Assembly (NCBI GenBank): GCA_002747255.1
Contig: PDUC01000044.1
Location: 1-64,000, forward strand
From: Acidobacteriota bacterium
GTDB lineage: Bacteria > Acidobacteriota > Holophagae > Acanthopleuribacterales > Acanthopleuribacteraceae
Length of the DNA stretch: 64,000 nucleotides
Direction: 5' to 3'
Below the pieces are notes generated by a model that had not been told where the DNA came from, searched no databases, and saw only the letters and a program-made list of their open reading frames with translations. The translations under genes were made by a program, and so were the position numbers. Every line of letters starts with the position of its first letter. The first letter of the stretch is position 1. Below, in pieces: positions 1 through 7,723 of the stretch.

Positions 1-256
1 CGCGTATGTCTCCAAATTCAAGAGGGCCTTGCCCATTTCGGCCGAAAAAGCGAATGAGTTTCCCGCTATCCAGGTCAAAATGGAAAATTTGGTGCTGTGC
101 TCCCAATATGAGGGTGCCATCTTCTGCATAGAGGCTTCTGTGTGGCCGAATGTCACCCAGAAACCGGTTATTTGTTTCAAGAACAACTTCTTGTTCAATA
201 ATCGGTGAGTTAAAAAAAAAGAAAAGGGTTAGTAGAGCGAGCATGTTCTTCTCCAT
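1..256 (-). CDS. 6-bladed beta-propeller family protein, N-terminal part only (runs off the window)
   Basis: Reading the minus strand from position 256 gives an open frame of 85 residues that leaves the window at base 1 without a stop. It starts with a hydrophobic leader (MEKNMLALLTLFFFF) like a signal peptide. It ends in the motif FFGRNGQGPLEFGDIR, the NHL/6-bladed propeller signature (GxxGxGPGEF). Such proteins are usually exported and common in Bacteroidota and Acidobacteriota; their roles are mostly unknown. A GGAG six bases before an inner ATG at 244 makes that start equally possible. The product is certain only at fold level because the rest of the gene is outside the window. Confidence 0.65.
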   Translation of the reverse strand, partial: MEKNMLALLTLFFFFNSPIIEQEVVLETNNRFLGDIRPHRSLYAEDGTLILGAQHQIFHFDLDSGKLIRFFGRNGQGPLEFGDIR

Positions 257-720
257 CACCCCGCAGCCAAAAAGGCCACGAGGATTTTCTGTAAATAGAG
301 ATAAGGCGTTTGAAGGCTTGCTGTCGGAACTTGATTTATCCAACATCCGCCATCTGTCCATCACAGGTGGGTGTTCTGATTATCCAAAAAAATGGATTTG
401 ATACATTCGAAACAGTATAAACGGTTTGATGTGTTGACACCACTTTATTTTCCATACCTAAATAAAAGATAAACAAGAAACACCCAATGATTACATGTCG
501 GGGTGTCCTTATGTTGCCATATTTTATGTTGTGTTAGGTTGTGCTCCTATATTGTAACTTATTTCAGATGTGCTGGTGTTCCTTGTAACTTTCGTTTTGA
601 ACAGGTTGGTCAATGGCAGAAAGGCTTGTATCGCCTTTTTGGATGACTGTTACAAAACAGTAAGCTACAATGGGATAACTTTAATAAATGGCGTGTCCGC
701 TGTCTCCGCACAGCGGTTTT
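257..720. other. Gene-free stretch left of the cassette array
   Basis: No convincing gene lies here; a frame on the plus strand at 150-401 overlaps the better-supported propeller gene on the other strand. A TTGACA-like -35 (about 434-439) and TAAATA -10 (about 459-464) could form a plus-strand promoter with a long 19-base spacer. A GTTAGGT heptamer preceded by TTGT (529-539) resembles the R' end of an attC site, but no matching left arm could be assigned. The sequence is AT-rich. Confidence 0.4.
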
Positions 721-777
721 GTTCAACAAGTTGTTTTACCGAAAAGCGAAAGCTGCCGGTAGCCTCTTGTGTTAACC
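721..777 (+). other. Putative integron attC recombination site 1 (57 bp)
   Basis: The left end GTTCAACAAG and the right end CTCTTGTGTTAACC match the AAC...GTT core and flanks of integron attC sites. Between them the arms TACCG/CGGTA and AGC-GAAA-GCT fold into a hairpin, as attC sites do on one strand. The last 14 bases are identical to those of the second site (1297-1310). The decarboxylase-family gene starts 18 bases after the site, the normal cassette arrangement. The pairing was done by eye; a covariance-model search was not possible. Confidence 0.6.
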
Positions 778-794
778 CTAAAAAGGAGTCTGAA

Positions 795-1172
795 ATGAAA
801 AAAAGTGACCGCTACAGGAGAGGATGGGAAAAGCTCAAAGAAGTTGATGGAGAAGCAGGTGAAAAAGTAATCGACAGCTTAAAAGATATTGCGCCGGAGT
901 TTGCAGATCTATTGATTGAGTTTCCTTTTGGTGATATATACTCAAGACCAGGTTTGGATTTAAAATCAAGAGAAATAGCAGTTATAGCTGCACTCACCGC
1001 ATTGGGCAACGCAACGCCTCAACTAAAAGTTCATATCCATGGGGCACTAAACGTCGGCTGCACAAAAGAAGAGGTTGTTGAAGTAATAATGCAAATGGCT
1101 GTTTATGCAGGTTTTCCCGCTGCTTTAAACGGTCTCTTTGCTGCAAAAGAGGTTTTTAAAGAAAGAAAATGA
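795..1172 (+). CDS. Carboxymuconolactone decarboxylase (CMD)-family protein, cassette-borne
   Basis: This 125-residue protein has the helical CMD/AhpD-like pattern, including a central [20 protein letters not shown] segment and a following [12 protein letters not shown] stretch typical of 4-carboxymuconolactone decarboxylase-like proteins. AhpD's CxxC pair is absent (one Cys in NVGC), so a peroxidase-partner role is not supported. Start ATG 795 is chosen because AAGGAG lies at 783-788; the frame stays open upstream to 570, but that part shows no protein signature and contains the attC-like site. Single-domain CMD proteins have varied and often unknown substrates. The gene sits between two attC-like sites and is more AT-rich than the genes to its right, which suggests acquisition as an integron cassette. 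Confidence 0.8.
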   Translation: MKKSDRYRRGWEKLKEVDGEAGEKVIDSLKDIAPEFADLLIEFPFGDIYSRPGLDLKSREIAVIAALTALGNATPQLKVHIHGALNVGCTKEEVVEVIMQMAVYAGFPAALNGLFAAKEVFKERK

Positions 1173-1176
1173 AATT

Positions 1177-1310
1177 GGCCAACAAGTCGTTTCAAGGGAC
1201 GGTGGGAGGCTCGCGGTATTTTTTAACGTCCCTGGCTTCTGCCAACTTTACAGACATCTTGTAGCTCATTGCTGGAAAATTCCCGCCGCCCCTAAACTCT
1301 TGTGTTAACC
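1177..1310 (+). other. Putative integron attC recombination site 2 (134 bp)
   Basis: The site begins four bases after the stop codon of the CMD gene with GGCCAACAAGTCGTTTCAAG and ends AAACTCTTGTGTTAACC, both close to canonical attC ends (AACAAGTCGTTCAAG ... AACTCTTGCGTTAGG). The arms are complementary over a long stretch: GGGACGGTGGGA near 1197 pairs with TCCCGCCGCCCC at 1281-1292 with one mismatch and one G-T pair. An inner pair GGGACG/CGTCCC adds a second stem. The length lies inside the usual range for large, VCR-like attC sites. The next gene follows within 25 bases. Confidence 0.72.
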
Positions 1311-1333
1311 TCTTTTACAGATGGAGCCGTAAT

Positions 1334-1888
1334 ATGAATAAAAACAAACGATGCGTTTGTCCTGTTGAATACTCAGGAATACTTGACAATCACATTCGTA
1401 AATTATTTCAAAATCCTGAGAAAATACTAAAACCATACCTTCAAGAAGGCATGACAGTCCTTGATGTTGGCTGTGGTCCAGGATTCTTTTCTCTTCAAAT
1501 GGCAAAAATGGTTGGTGAATCGGGGAAAGTTATTGCCACAGATTTACAAGAAGGAATGCTTCAAAAAATACAGTCAAAGATTGAGGGAACTGTTTTAAAA
1601 AACCGGATTACATTACATAAATGTGAAGAAGATAAAATAGGCATATTAGAGCAATTCGATTTTATTTTGCTTTTTTATGTAGTGCATGAAATTCTTGATC
1701 AATCAGCTTTCTTTTCTGAACTATTTTCCCTATTAAAACGCAATGGATCCGCATTGATTGTAGAACCGCCATTCCATGTGTCAAAGTCTACATTTCAACA
1801 AAATTTACAATTTGCAAAAGAGGCTGGATTTTTCGTTTCTGACGGCCCCAAAATGTTATTTCATCAGACAGCTATCATAAAAAAATAA
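1334..1888 (+). CDS. Class I SAM-dependent methyltransferase, second cassette gene
   Basis: The 184-residue product has a Rossmann-type methyltransferase core: motif I VLDVGCGPGFFS (about residues 43-54), an acidic end of strand 2 (VIATDLQEGM) and the post-core FDFILLFYVVHEI segment. It is short for the family, as cassette genes often are. The substrate cannot be told. A GGAG at 1323-1326 precedes ATG 1334. The gene is strikingly AT-rich next to the pnt operon and starts 24 bases after attC-like site 2. No attC site follows it; instead a GGACACCCC element and a transposase remnant occur, so the end of this cassette appears to have been lost. Confidence 0.8.
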   Translation: MNKNKRCVCPVEYSGILDNHIRKLFQNPEKILKPYLQEGMTVLDVGCGPGFFSLQMAKMVGESGKVIATDLQEGMLQKIQSKIEGTVLKNRITLHKCEEDKIGILEQFDFILLFYVVHEILDQSAFFSELFSLLKRNGSALIVEPPFHVSKSTFQQNLQFAKEAGFFVSDGPKMLFHQTAIIKK

Positions 1889-2167
1889 ATAAAGGACACC
1901 CCTATACACTCCATTATTCCTGGCATTTTTAAGTCCTGGCAGTATCGTTCATTACATCTTTTTGGTTGTCACATATTTCTTTCCATCGCAGGCAATCAGA
2001 AGTTGATGAAACGGGGTATGTCATGACAACTGCACGAAAAATCCTGGTGCGCAATGACCAGATCGGCACTTATCACGTTACTTCCAGGAGTGTACGGAGA
2101 GCGTTTCTCTGCGGGCAGGGCTCTTACACCGCTAGAATTACGAACATCGCAAGGAGTAAGGATGCGC
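1889..2167 (+). pseudogene. REP-associated tyrosine transposase (Y1_Tnp/RAYT) remnant
   Basis: From an ATG at 2023 the plus strand reads [20 protein letters not shown] followed by [11 protein letters not shown], the very characteristic N-terminus of IS200/RAYT-type transposases of the RRAFLCG subgroup. After about 35 residues the similarity fades and a stop falls at about 2179-2181, already inside the oppositely oriented pntB gene. Intact relatives are around 300 residues, so this is a stump. The preceding sequence carries a GGACACCCC element (1894-1902), also found inverted at 500-508. There is no other gene in the interval. Confidence 0.6.
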
Positions 2168-3601
2168 TCAGTCGGCTTTGAATTCGGCCACCAGCCCCTG
2201 AATGGAGGCTTTGGCATCTCCGAAAAGCATCCGTGTATTATCAATAAAGAACAGAGGATTGTCCACCCCTGCGAAACCGGGATTCAATGAGCGTTTGAAC
2301 ACGATAACGGTACGGGCCTGATCCACATTGATAACCGGCATTCCGTACAAAGGAGAGTCTTCCTGATCCCGTGCTGCCGGATTCACCACATCGTTAGCGC
2401 CGATAACCAAAGCCACATCCACCATTTCCATGGTGGGATTCACAGCTTCCATTTCCCTCAGCTGTTCATAGGGAACATTGGCCTCTGCCAGCAGAACATT
2501 CATATGACCGGGCATGCGTCCGGCAACCGGATGAATACCGAAATTCACCTCGGTCCCGTTTTCTTCCATTAAGGTCACCAGTTCCTGTACCGCATGCTGA
2601 GCCTGTGCTACAGCCATACCGTAGCCGGGAACAATCAATACATTCTGAGCTGCTTCCAGAAGAGGATAGGCATCTTCTATGGACACAGGTTTAACCTCAC
2701 CGGTAAATCCATCGGCTTTTTTACCGCCGGAAGAACCGGAACCAAACCCACTGAAAAGCACATTGGGGAGTGAACGGTTCATGGCTTTACACATAATGTT
2801 TGTTAAAATAATACCGCTGGAACCCACCAGAGCCCCTGAAACAATGAGAACATTGTTATTGATGACAAAACCGGCCGCGCAGGCAGCCATTCCGCTGTAG
2901 GAGTTCAGAAGCGATATGACGACAGGCATGTCACCGCCGCCTATGGGTATAACAAACAGCACACCCAAAAGCAGACTCAAGCCTCCCAGAATCATCATAA
3001 GTGTATACGGAGTCAGAAAAGAAAGGGCATCAGAGCCGGACATGAAGGACCGCTCTGCAGGCAGCAGCACAACGGATGCAAGAATCAGAAGAACCACCAG
3101 GGTGTTGACAACATGCTGGCCGCTGTACTGGATGGGTCTGGACTTTAATTTCCCGGAAAGCTTTGCCCAGGCGATCAGCGAACCGGTAAAAGTTACAGCA
3201 CCGATAAGAACGGTAAGGCCAATAATGACGAGATGTCCCCAATGGACATTCAGAATAAGATCTTCGGAATGCAGCCGTTCAAATTCCACCCAGCCGACAA
3301 GCAGACTGGCAATCCCTCCAAAACCATTGAAAAGTGCCACCATTTCAGGCATGGCTGTCATAGCCACCAGCCGCGCGGCCAGAGCACCGATAACGGACCC
3401 TGCTATCAGACCGGCAACAATCCACGGCCAGTGAATCAGACTGTCGGAAGAAAGAGCGGTAATAACGGCCAACAGCATACCCACAGCAGAAACAAAGTTA
3501 CCCTTTCTGGCCGTGGCCGGCTTACTGAGCATTTTCAATCCGAAAACAAACAGCATCGCCGAAACGATGTAGAGAAAGTTGACAAGGGATTCGGGCATCA
3601 T
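2168..3601 (-). CDS. pntB: NAD(P) transhydrogenase subunit beta
   Basis: The 477-residue membrane protein is the NADP(H)-binding, proton-conducting beta subunit of the energy-linked transhydrogenase, which uses the proton gradient to drive hydride transfer from NADH to NADP+. The N-terminal two thirds hold about nine hydrophobic helices. The C-terminal dIII domain includes [12 protein letters not shown] (NADP-binding [10 protein letters not shown]), [20 protein letters not shown] and the [12 protein letters not shown] motif. Length fits the family (about 460-480). The start ATG overlaps the stop of pntA2 (ATGA), so the two are translationally coupled. Its 3' end lies against the transposase remnant without damage to the reading frame. 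Confidence 0.95.
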   Translation of the reverse strand: MMPESLVNFLYIVSAMLFVFGLKMLSKPATARKGNFVSAVGMLLAVITALSSDSLIHWPWIVAGLIAGSVIGALAARLVAMTAMPEMVALFNGFGGIASLLVGWVEFERLHSEDLILNVHWGHLVIIGLTVLIGAVTFTGSLIAWAKLSGKLKSRPIQYSGQHVVNTLVVLLILASVVLLPAERSFMSGSDALSFLTPYTLMMILGGLSLLLGVLFVIPIGGGDMPVVISLLNSYSGMAACAAGFVINNNVLIVSGALVGSSGIILTNIMCKAMNRSLPNVLFSGFGSGSSGGKKADGFTGEVKPVSIEDAYPLLEAAQNVLIVPGYGMAVAQAQHAVQELVTLMEENGTEVNFGIHPVAGRMPGHMNVLLAEANVPYEQLREMEAVNPTMEMVDVALVIGANDVVNPAARDQEDSPLYGMPVINVDQARTVIVFKRSLNPGFAGVDNPLFFIDNTRMLFGDAKASIQGLVAEFKAD

Positions 3602-3891
3602 TTGGAACCTCTGGAGAACATGCTAAGCATACGGTCTGTGACCAGATAACCGCCCACAACATTGATCGTCGCAAATGTAACAGCCAGAGTGCCCAAAATG
3701 GTACGCAGCATGTTATCAGGAAGATACCAAGTACCCAGAAGGCTGATAATAGCTCCCACAATGGTAATTCCGCTGATGGCATTCGAGCCGGACATCAACG
3801 GAGTATGCAGCTGACTGGGTACTTTGGAAATAAGCTCGAAACCCAGAAAAGTGGCCAGAATCAGAACAAAAAGCAACATAATACCCATCAT
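3598..3891 (-). CDS. pntA2: NAD(P) transhydrogenase subunit alpha, part 2 (membrane part)
   Basis: The 97-residue protein has three to four hydrophobic helices and corresponds to the membrane domain II of PntA, here a separate polypeptide as in Rhodospirillum-type three-subunit enzymes. ATG 3891 is preferred because GGGAG lies five bases upstream and the start forms an ATGA overlap with the end of pntA1; an in-frame start at 3915 is possible but lies inside pntA1. The conserved GSNAISGI segment of PntAB is present around residues 33-40. Confidence 0.9.
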   Translation of the reverse strand: MMGIMLLFVLILATFLGFELISKVPSQLHTPLMSGSNAISGITIVGAIISLLGTWYLPDNMLRTILGTLAVTFATINVVGGYLVTDRMLSMFSRGSK

Positions 3892-5012
3892 TTTTCTCCC
3901 TTGTAATGTTGACATATTCCAGGATGAACCACCTGTCCGTCACGGACAATCATACAGCCTGCAATAATTTCATCCTCAATGCTGAAATCCTTCTCTTTCA
4001 GATGGCTCAGCAGATTAACCATATTCGATGCCAGCATGGAACTGGCGTCCACAGCAACCTCTCCGGCCAGATTATCCAGCCCTATAAGTCTGACACCGTT
4101 AACCATTGTTTCCTGGTCGACAACGATACCTTCCACATTTCCGCCTGTACCTGCTGCCAGATCAACCACAACAGAGCCGGAGTGCATGCGGGCAATCATG
4201 TCAGCCGTAACAATGACTGGTGCCTTTCTTCCAAAAAGCTTGGCGGTGGTAATAACCACATCGGCGGACGCTACCGCTTTGGCCATTGCTTCTCTCTGTA
4301 TGGCCAGCTGCTCTTCGGTAAGAGCTTTGGCATATCCGTCTTTAGTCTGACCAGTTTCTCCCAAATCCACTTTTAGGAAACGAGCCCCAAGAGACTGAAC
4401 CTGCTCTTCAACAACCGGCCGGGTGTCAAAAGCCTCTACACGCGCTCCCATCCGTTTCGCTGTGGCAATGGCCTGCAGACCGGCTACCCCCGCGCCTATG
4501 ACAAAAACACGGGCTGGTGGAATAGTTCCGGCGGGAGTCATCATCATGGGGAAAATTTTATTCATCCGTTCCGCTGCCATGACAACTGCAACGTATCCGG
4601 CCAGAGAAGCCTGGGAACTGAGTACATCCATTTTTTGAGCCAGAGTGGTCCGGGGAATCATTTCCAGACTCACCGCGTCTATGCCCGCTGCCGCGTAAGA
4701 CTCTACCAAAGATCGGTTATTGTACGGATCGAGCAGGCTGATATGCAGTGCGCCGGATTGAATGGCTTTCAAATCATCACCACTGCTGGGATGAATGCGC
4801 AGTACAACATCAGCTTTGTTCAGCAACGCACGGCGGTCGGCTTCAATACTCGCACCGGCGTTTTGAAAATCTTCATCAGACCAGTTGGTACTGAGATGAG
4901 TCTCAACAATAACTTCGATATCCTCCTGAGCGCAGAGCTTTTTCACCGCGCCGGGAATCAGAGCACTTCTGGAGTCTCCGTTCTCCTTGGGAACAACTAC
5001 GATCATTTCCAC
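3888..5012 (-). CDS. pntA1: NAD(P) transhydrogenase subunit alpha, part 1 (NAD-binding part)
   Basis: The 374-residue soluble dI subunit binds NAD(H). It shows the alanine dehydrogenase/PntA fold: PKENGDSRSALIPGAVKKL at the N-terminus, AERMNKIFPMMMTPAGTIPPA before the nucleotide fold, and GAGVAGLQAIATAKRMGA (GxGxxG, about residues 173-190). An AGAGGTGG ribosome binding site precedes ATG 5012. It is the first gene of the operon pntA1-pntA2-pntB, which supplies NADPH. Confidence 0.95.
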   Translation of the reverse strand: MEMIVVVPKENGDSRSALIPGAVKKLCAQEDIEVIVETHLSTNWSDEDFQNAGASIEADRRALLNKADVVLRIHPSSGDDLKAIQSGALHISLLDPYNNRSLVESYAAAGIDAVSLEMIPRTTLAQKMDVLSSQASLAGYVAVVMAAERMNKIFPMMMTPAGTIPPARVFVIGAGVAGLQAIATAKRMGARVEAFDTRPVVEEQVQSLGARFLKVDLGETGQTKDGYAKALTEEQLAIQREAMAKAVASADVVITTAKLFGRKAPVIVTADMIARMHSGSVVVDLAAGTGGNVEGIVVDQETMVNGVRLIGLDNLAGEVAVDASSMLASNMVNLLSHLKEKDFSIEDEIIAGCMIVRDGQVVHPGICQHYKGEK

Positions 5013-5491
5013 CTCTCTTTACCGGGGGGCACTAACAGGAACTCCCTTTGTCCGGACATTATACACCATGTTCAGGTCAGAGAGTACACCAAAAAACCAG
5101 GCAGTTTTATACAGAATTGTCCAGATTCTTTGCAAGACTCACAGGGAAAAATAATTGAAGGACCGTGCTTTTTATCCGTGTGCATTCCAACTCTTTTGAC
5201 AGAGGCGGATTCCGCCGTGGAGGATACCTTTGTCCCTCTTTACACCCGAAAACGGGAAGCAGTCCCTGGCGGTACCGACAGCAGCACTTATGTCTACCGA
5301 ACAGGTTTTGACGGCCGTCGCTCGTCAATTAGCCGGGTTTAGCGTATTGGGAATTCAATAGATCTGGATGTCCAACTGGAAATCGTCGAGAGTGTTCTGA
5401 AAGTCTGTTGTTTTTTTCCTGCAACCACAGTGGACAGCGTAATTGTAACTGACCTGTTTATCGTACCAAATGAATTAAGTGCCGTGTAAAA
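5013..5491. other. Gene-free stretch between pnt operon and tRNA-Arg
   Basis: No gene is supported here. A TATAAT (minus strand, at 5058-5063) about 45 bases before pntA1 may be the -10 box of the pnt promoter, but no good -35 hexamer lies at the right distance. An open frame on the plus strand (4635-5342) runs antisense into pntA1 and has no family signature. Confidence 0.35.
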
Positions 5492-5568
<77 letters not shown>

Positions 5569-5585
5569 ACGCTTGGCAGGAAAGT

Positions 5586-5614
5586 ATTATAGGGTCCTGA
5601 ATTTGGGATTGCAA
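5586..5614 (-). promoter_or_regulatory. Promoter of tRNA-Arg
   Basis: On the minus strand TTGCAA (5609-5614) and TATAAT (5586-5591) are separated by exactly 17 bases. Transcription would start a few bases before the 5' end of the mature tRNA at 5568. Confidence 0.7.
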
Positions 5615-5689
5615 TATGAATTTATTAAATAACCTCGCGGCGTGCTGTACCTTTTAACCCTTTGCAGCGGGTGTTTTGCTTTGTTTTAT

Positions 5690-6065
5690 CGCAGTCGGAG
5701 TCTCTGGCAGATGTTATAGGCAACGTCCCCACCTGAATCAAAAGCGGTCGCCCGAGCTCTTTTCAGTGTGGAGTAAAAAGCATTGAGGCCGTATTCCCGT
5801 GTCTCGATCACGTTGAAAAGCGGTGGTTCATTTTGTGGCAGGATGATTGTTATCTTCTTTTTATGGCGGTGTTCATTCCGACAGAAGGACTATTTTTTTG
5901 ATCCGGCCCATCAAGCACACCTTGTTGTCCCTGTGCTGAACTTTTCCGGGCTTTTGAGAAGCTGCCTGACGCAGCACAAAAACGGCCGCGACGCATTCAA
6001 AACAACCTGCAATCAGCAACAATCGCCTCACTGCAGCAGCTCTCTATGCGGCTTGAACGCTTGAA
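5690..6065 (-). pseudogene. Possible small frameshifted gene relic, unrecognised
   Basis: The minus strand reads as protein-like in two frames in succession. From a GTG near 6028 it gives a leader-like VRRLLLIAGCFECVAAVFVL stretch and ends IKKIVLLSE-stop. A second frame downstream then gives KKKITIILPQNEPPLFNVIE and a tail through FDSGGDVAYNICQRLRLR-stop near 5690. No family was recognised and no start codon serves the second part. It may be a decayed gene or chance. The plus-strand frame at 5783-6064 looks less protein-like. Confidence 0.22.
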
Positions 6066-6117
6066 GTCAGAATAATGGAAATTCTAGTCAACTATGTCCT
6101 GTCTTTTAGTGTATAAT

Positions 6118-6424
6118 ATCGACCGTATTCATGAGTTTGCCAGGTACAGGGTGTAAGGCTCTGAGTACTTGTCGGAATATATTGAATTGAGGAATGAGGT
6201 CTCTTGCGGGAACCGGAATCCCGCAGCACACACCAGCTAGAATTTGTACTATCAGGTCAACAGATCCATTGGTTTAAGAGTTAGAATTGTGACACATCCA
6301 ACTCTTCTCTTAAGTCATTGAAGCTCGCTATGTTAGGCTTCGTACCGTGCATTTCATCCGCGGTTCGGGCCGCTTAGTCTCTTGGCCGCCTTTCAGAATC
6401 ACTAAAAAACGGAGGGTTGATACC
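6118..6424 (+). ncRNA. Structured leader or small RNA upstream of serA
   Basis: A TATAAT box at 6112-6117 precedes about 300 non-coding bases before serA. Four hairpins can be drawn: CAGGTAC (6141-6147) with GTACTTG (6165-6171); a perfect TGCGGGA/TCCCGCA stem (6205-6225); TTAAGAG at 6274-6280 with CTCTTAA at 6307-6313, in competition with AAGAGTT/AACTCTT; and GCGG/CCGC around 6359-6373. The competing pairings look like a switch. No known riboswitch or 6S/tmRNA consensus was recognised. It could be a regulatory leader of the serine operon or an independent RNA. Confidence 0.35.
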
Positions 6425-7636
6425 TTGAAAATCTTATTTGCGGATAAATTTCCAGAACAATATCAAACTGAGCTCACGAAACTGGGTCATGAGATTACTT
6501 TCATGCCTGACATGTCAGCGGACGATTTGCCCAATCACATTGTGGACAAAGAGGTGCTTGTGGTTCGCTCTACAAAAGTAACGGCTGCCACCATTGAAGC
6601 ATCCAATAAATTGGCCTTAATCATTCGCGCCGGAGCGGGATACAACACCATTGACACCCAGGCCGCCGCGAGGAAAGGCGTTTTTGTTTGTAATACACCC
6701 GGTCAGAACAGCATTGCCGTAGCTGAAGTTGCCATGGGTCTGCTCATCTCAATTGACCGTCAAATTCCCGATAACGTCATTGAAATGCGGCAAAAGCATT
6801 GGGATAAAAAGCGCTTCTCCAAAACCCAGGGTCTGTTTGGCCGGAATATCGGTATTGTGGGAATGGGTCAAATCGGTTTCCAGGTTGCTAAACGCGCCAG
6901 TGCCTTCGGCATGAATATTTTTATTGACGAAGAAACAAAGGACTGGACTCTGCCTCAAACCCTTGCCGACTTGGCCGAACTTGGTTATACCGTCGTGAAG
7001 GACCACAAAGAGTTGGCCGAAAAGTGCGATGTGCTCACGTTCCACTGCCCGGCAACACCCGAAACAGAAAAAATGGTTAACCGCGAGTTCTTGCAGCATG
7101 TGAGGCCCAACACCATTCTTATCAACACATCCAGAGGAACCATCATCGACGATGAAGCGTTGATTGAAGCCATGAACGAGAAAAACATTCACTGTGGACT
7201 GGATGTATTTAACGACGAACCCACAAGCGGCAAGGGCACCATCAACACACCGCTATCCCAGCACCCCAATGTCTATGGAACCCACCACATCGGCGCCTCT
7301 ACCCAGCAAGCCCAGCTGGCTATAGCCTACAAAGTGGTTGAAGCCATTCAGGATTTTGAAAAGGGTAGAATTAACAATTGGGTCAATTCGGAAACGTCAC
7401 TGCAGTCTCTGCCTGCCATTTCCATTCGACACAGCGATCGCATGGGCATTCTTGTTGAAATCCTGGATGTTATCAGAAAAGAAAAAATCAACATCGAGCA
7501 GGTGGAAAACAAGAATTTTTCCGGAAAAGAAGCTGCCTTTACCAACATTTACATCGACAGTCCTATAACTGATAAAGTCATCAAGGCCATCGAAGCCATT
7601 CCAAACGTCATTCAGGTCACAGCAGCACACGCCTGA
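6425..7636 (+). CDS. serA: D-3-phosphoglycerate dehydrogenase with ACT domain
   Basis: SerA oxidises 3-phosphoglycerate to 3-phosphohydroxypyruvate, the first step of serine synthesis. Starting at TTG 6425 (GGAGGG at 6411-6416, spacing 8) the protein has 403 residues. It shows the NAD fold motif GIVGMGQIG (about 143-151), the catalytic Arg in INTSRGTIID, Glu in DVFNDEP and His in GTHHIGAST. A C-terminal ACT domain (about 330-400), with SIRHSDRMGILVEILDVIRK, suggests allosteric control by serine. The frame extends upstream to 6347, but the added residues have no counterpart in the family. It leads the serA-serC-DUF1015 gene set. Confidence 0.94.
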   Translation: MKILFADKFPEQYQTELTKLGHEITFMPDMSADDLPNHIVDKEVLVVRSTKVTAATIEASNKLALIIRAGAGYNTIDTQAAARKGVFVCNTPGQNSIAVAEVAMGLLISIDRQIPDNVIEMRQKHWDKKRFSKTQGLFGRNIGIVGMGQIGFQVAKRASAFGMNIFIDEETKDWTLPQTLADLAELGYTVVKDHKELAEKCDVLTFHCPATPETEKMVNREFLQHVRPNTILINTSRGTIIDDEALIEAMNEKNIHCGLDVFNDEPTSGKGTINTPLSQHPNVYGTHHIGASTQQAQLAIAYKVVEAIQDFEKGRINNWVNSETSLQSLPAISIRHSDRMGILVEILDVIRKEKINIEQVENKNFSGKEAAFTNIYIDSPITDKVIKAIEAIPNVIQVTAAHA

Positions 7637-7654
7637 CACATAACAAACCAAACA

Positions 7655-7691
7655 GCACATGCCGCTGGTACTTCCAACACGCGGCATGTGC
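7655..7691 (+). promoter_or_regulatory. Perfect 11-bp intergenic hairpin between serA and serC
   Basis: GCACATGCCGC (7655-7665) and GCGGCATGTGC (7681-7691) are perfect inverted repeats around a 15-base loop. No T-run follows, so a full terminator is unlikely. It may stabilise or process the serA message or reduce read-through into serC. Confidence 0.5.
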
Positions 7692-7723
7692 CTTGATTTT
7701 CAAAAATACCAGGAGATAAAAAT

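Noticed and set aside
482-506. ACACCC/GGGTGT hairpin as a terminator
   Set aside because: Only a 6-bp stem with a 15-base loop and no T-run; more likely part of the repeat-like GGGTGTCC element.
469-539. Complete attC site ending at GTTAGGT
   Set aside because: The right end fits, but no left arm of suitable pairing could be drawn; kept only as a half-site remark.
570-794. Upstream extension of the CMD-family frame
   Set aside because: The extension runs through the attC-like site, has no conserved residues, and the AAGGAG before ATG 795 explains the start.
2916-3434. Long open frame on the plus strand (172 codons) opposite pntB
   Set aside because: It is antisense to a well-conserved membrane protein gene and its translation has no family signature or ribosome binding site.
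4635-5342. Open frame of 235 codons on the plus strand
   Set aside because: More than half lies antisense to pntA1; the remainder is not protein-like and has no start signal.
6118-6424. 6S RNA, tmRNA or T-box leader
   Set aside because: None of the consensus elements of these RNAs could be found, so only an unnamed structured leader is reported.
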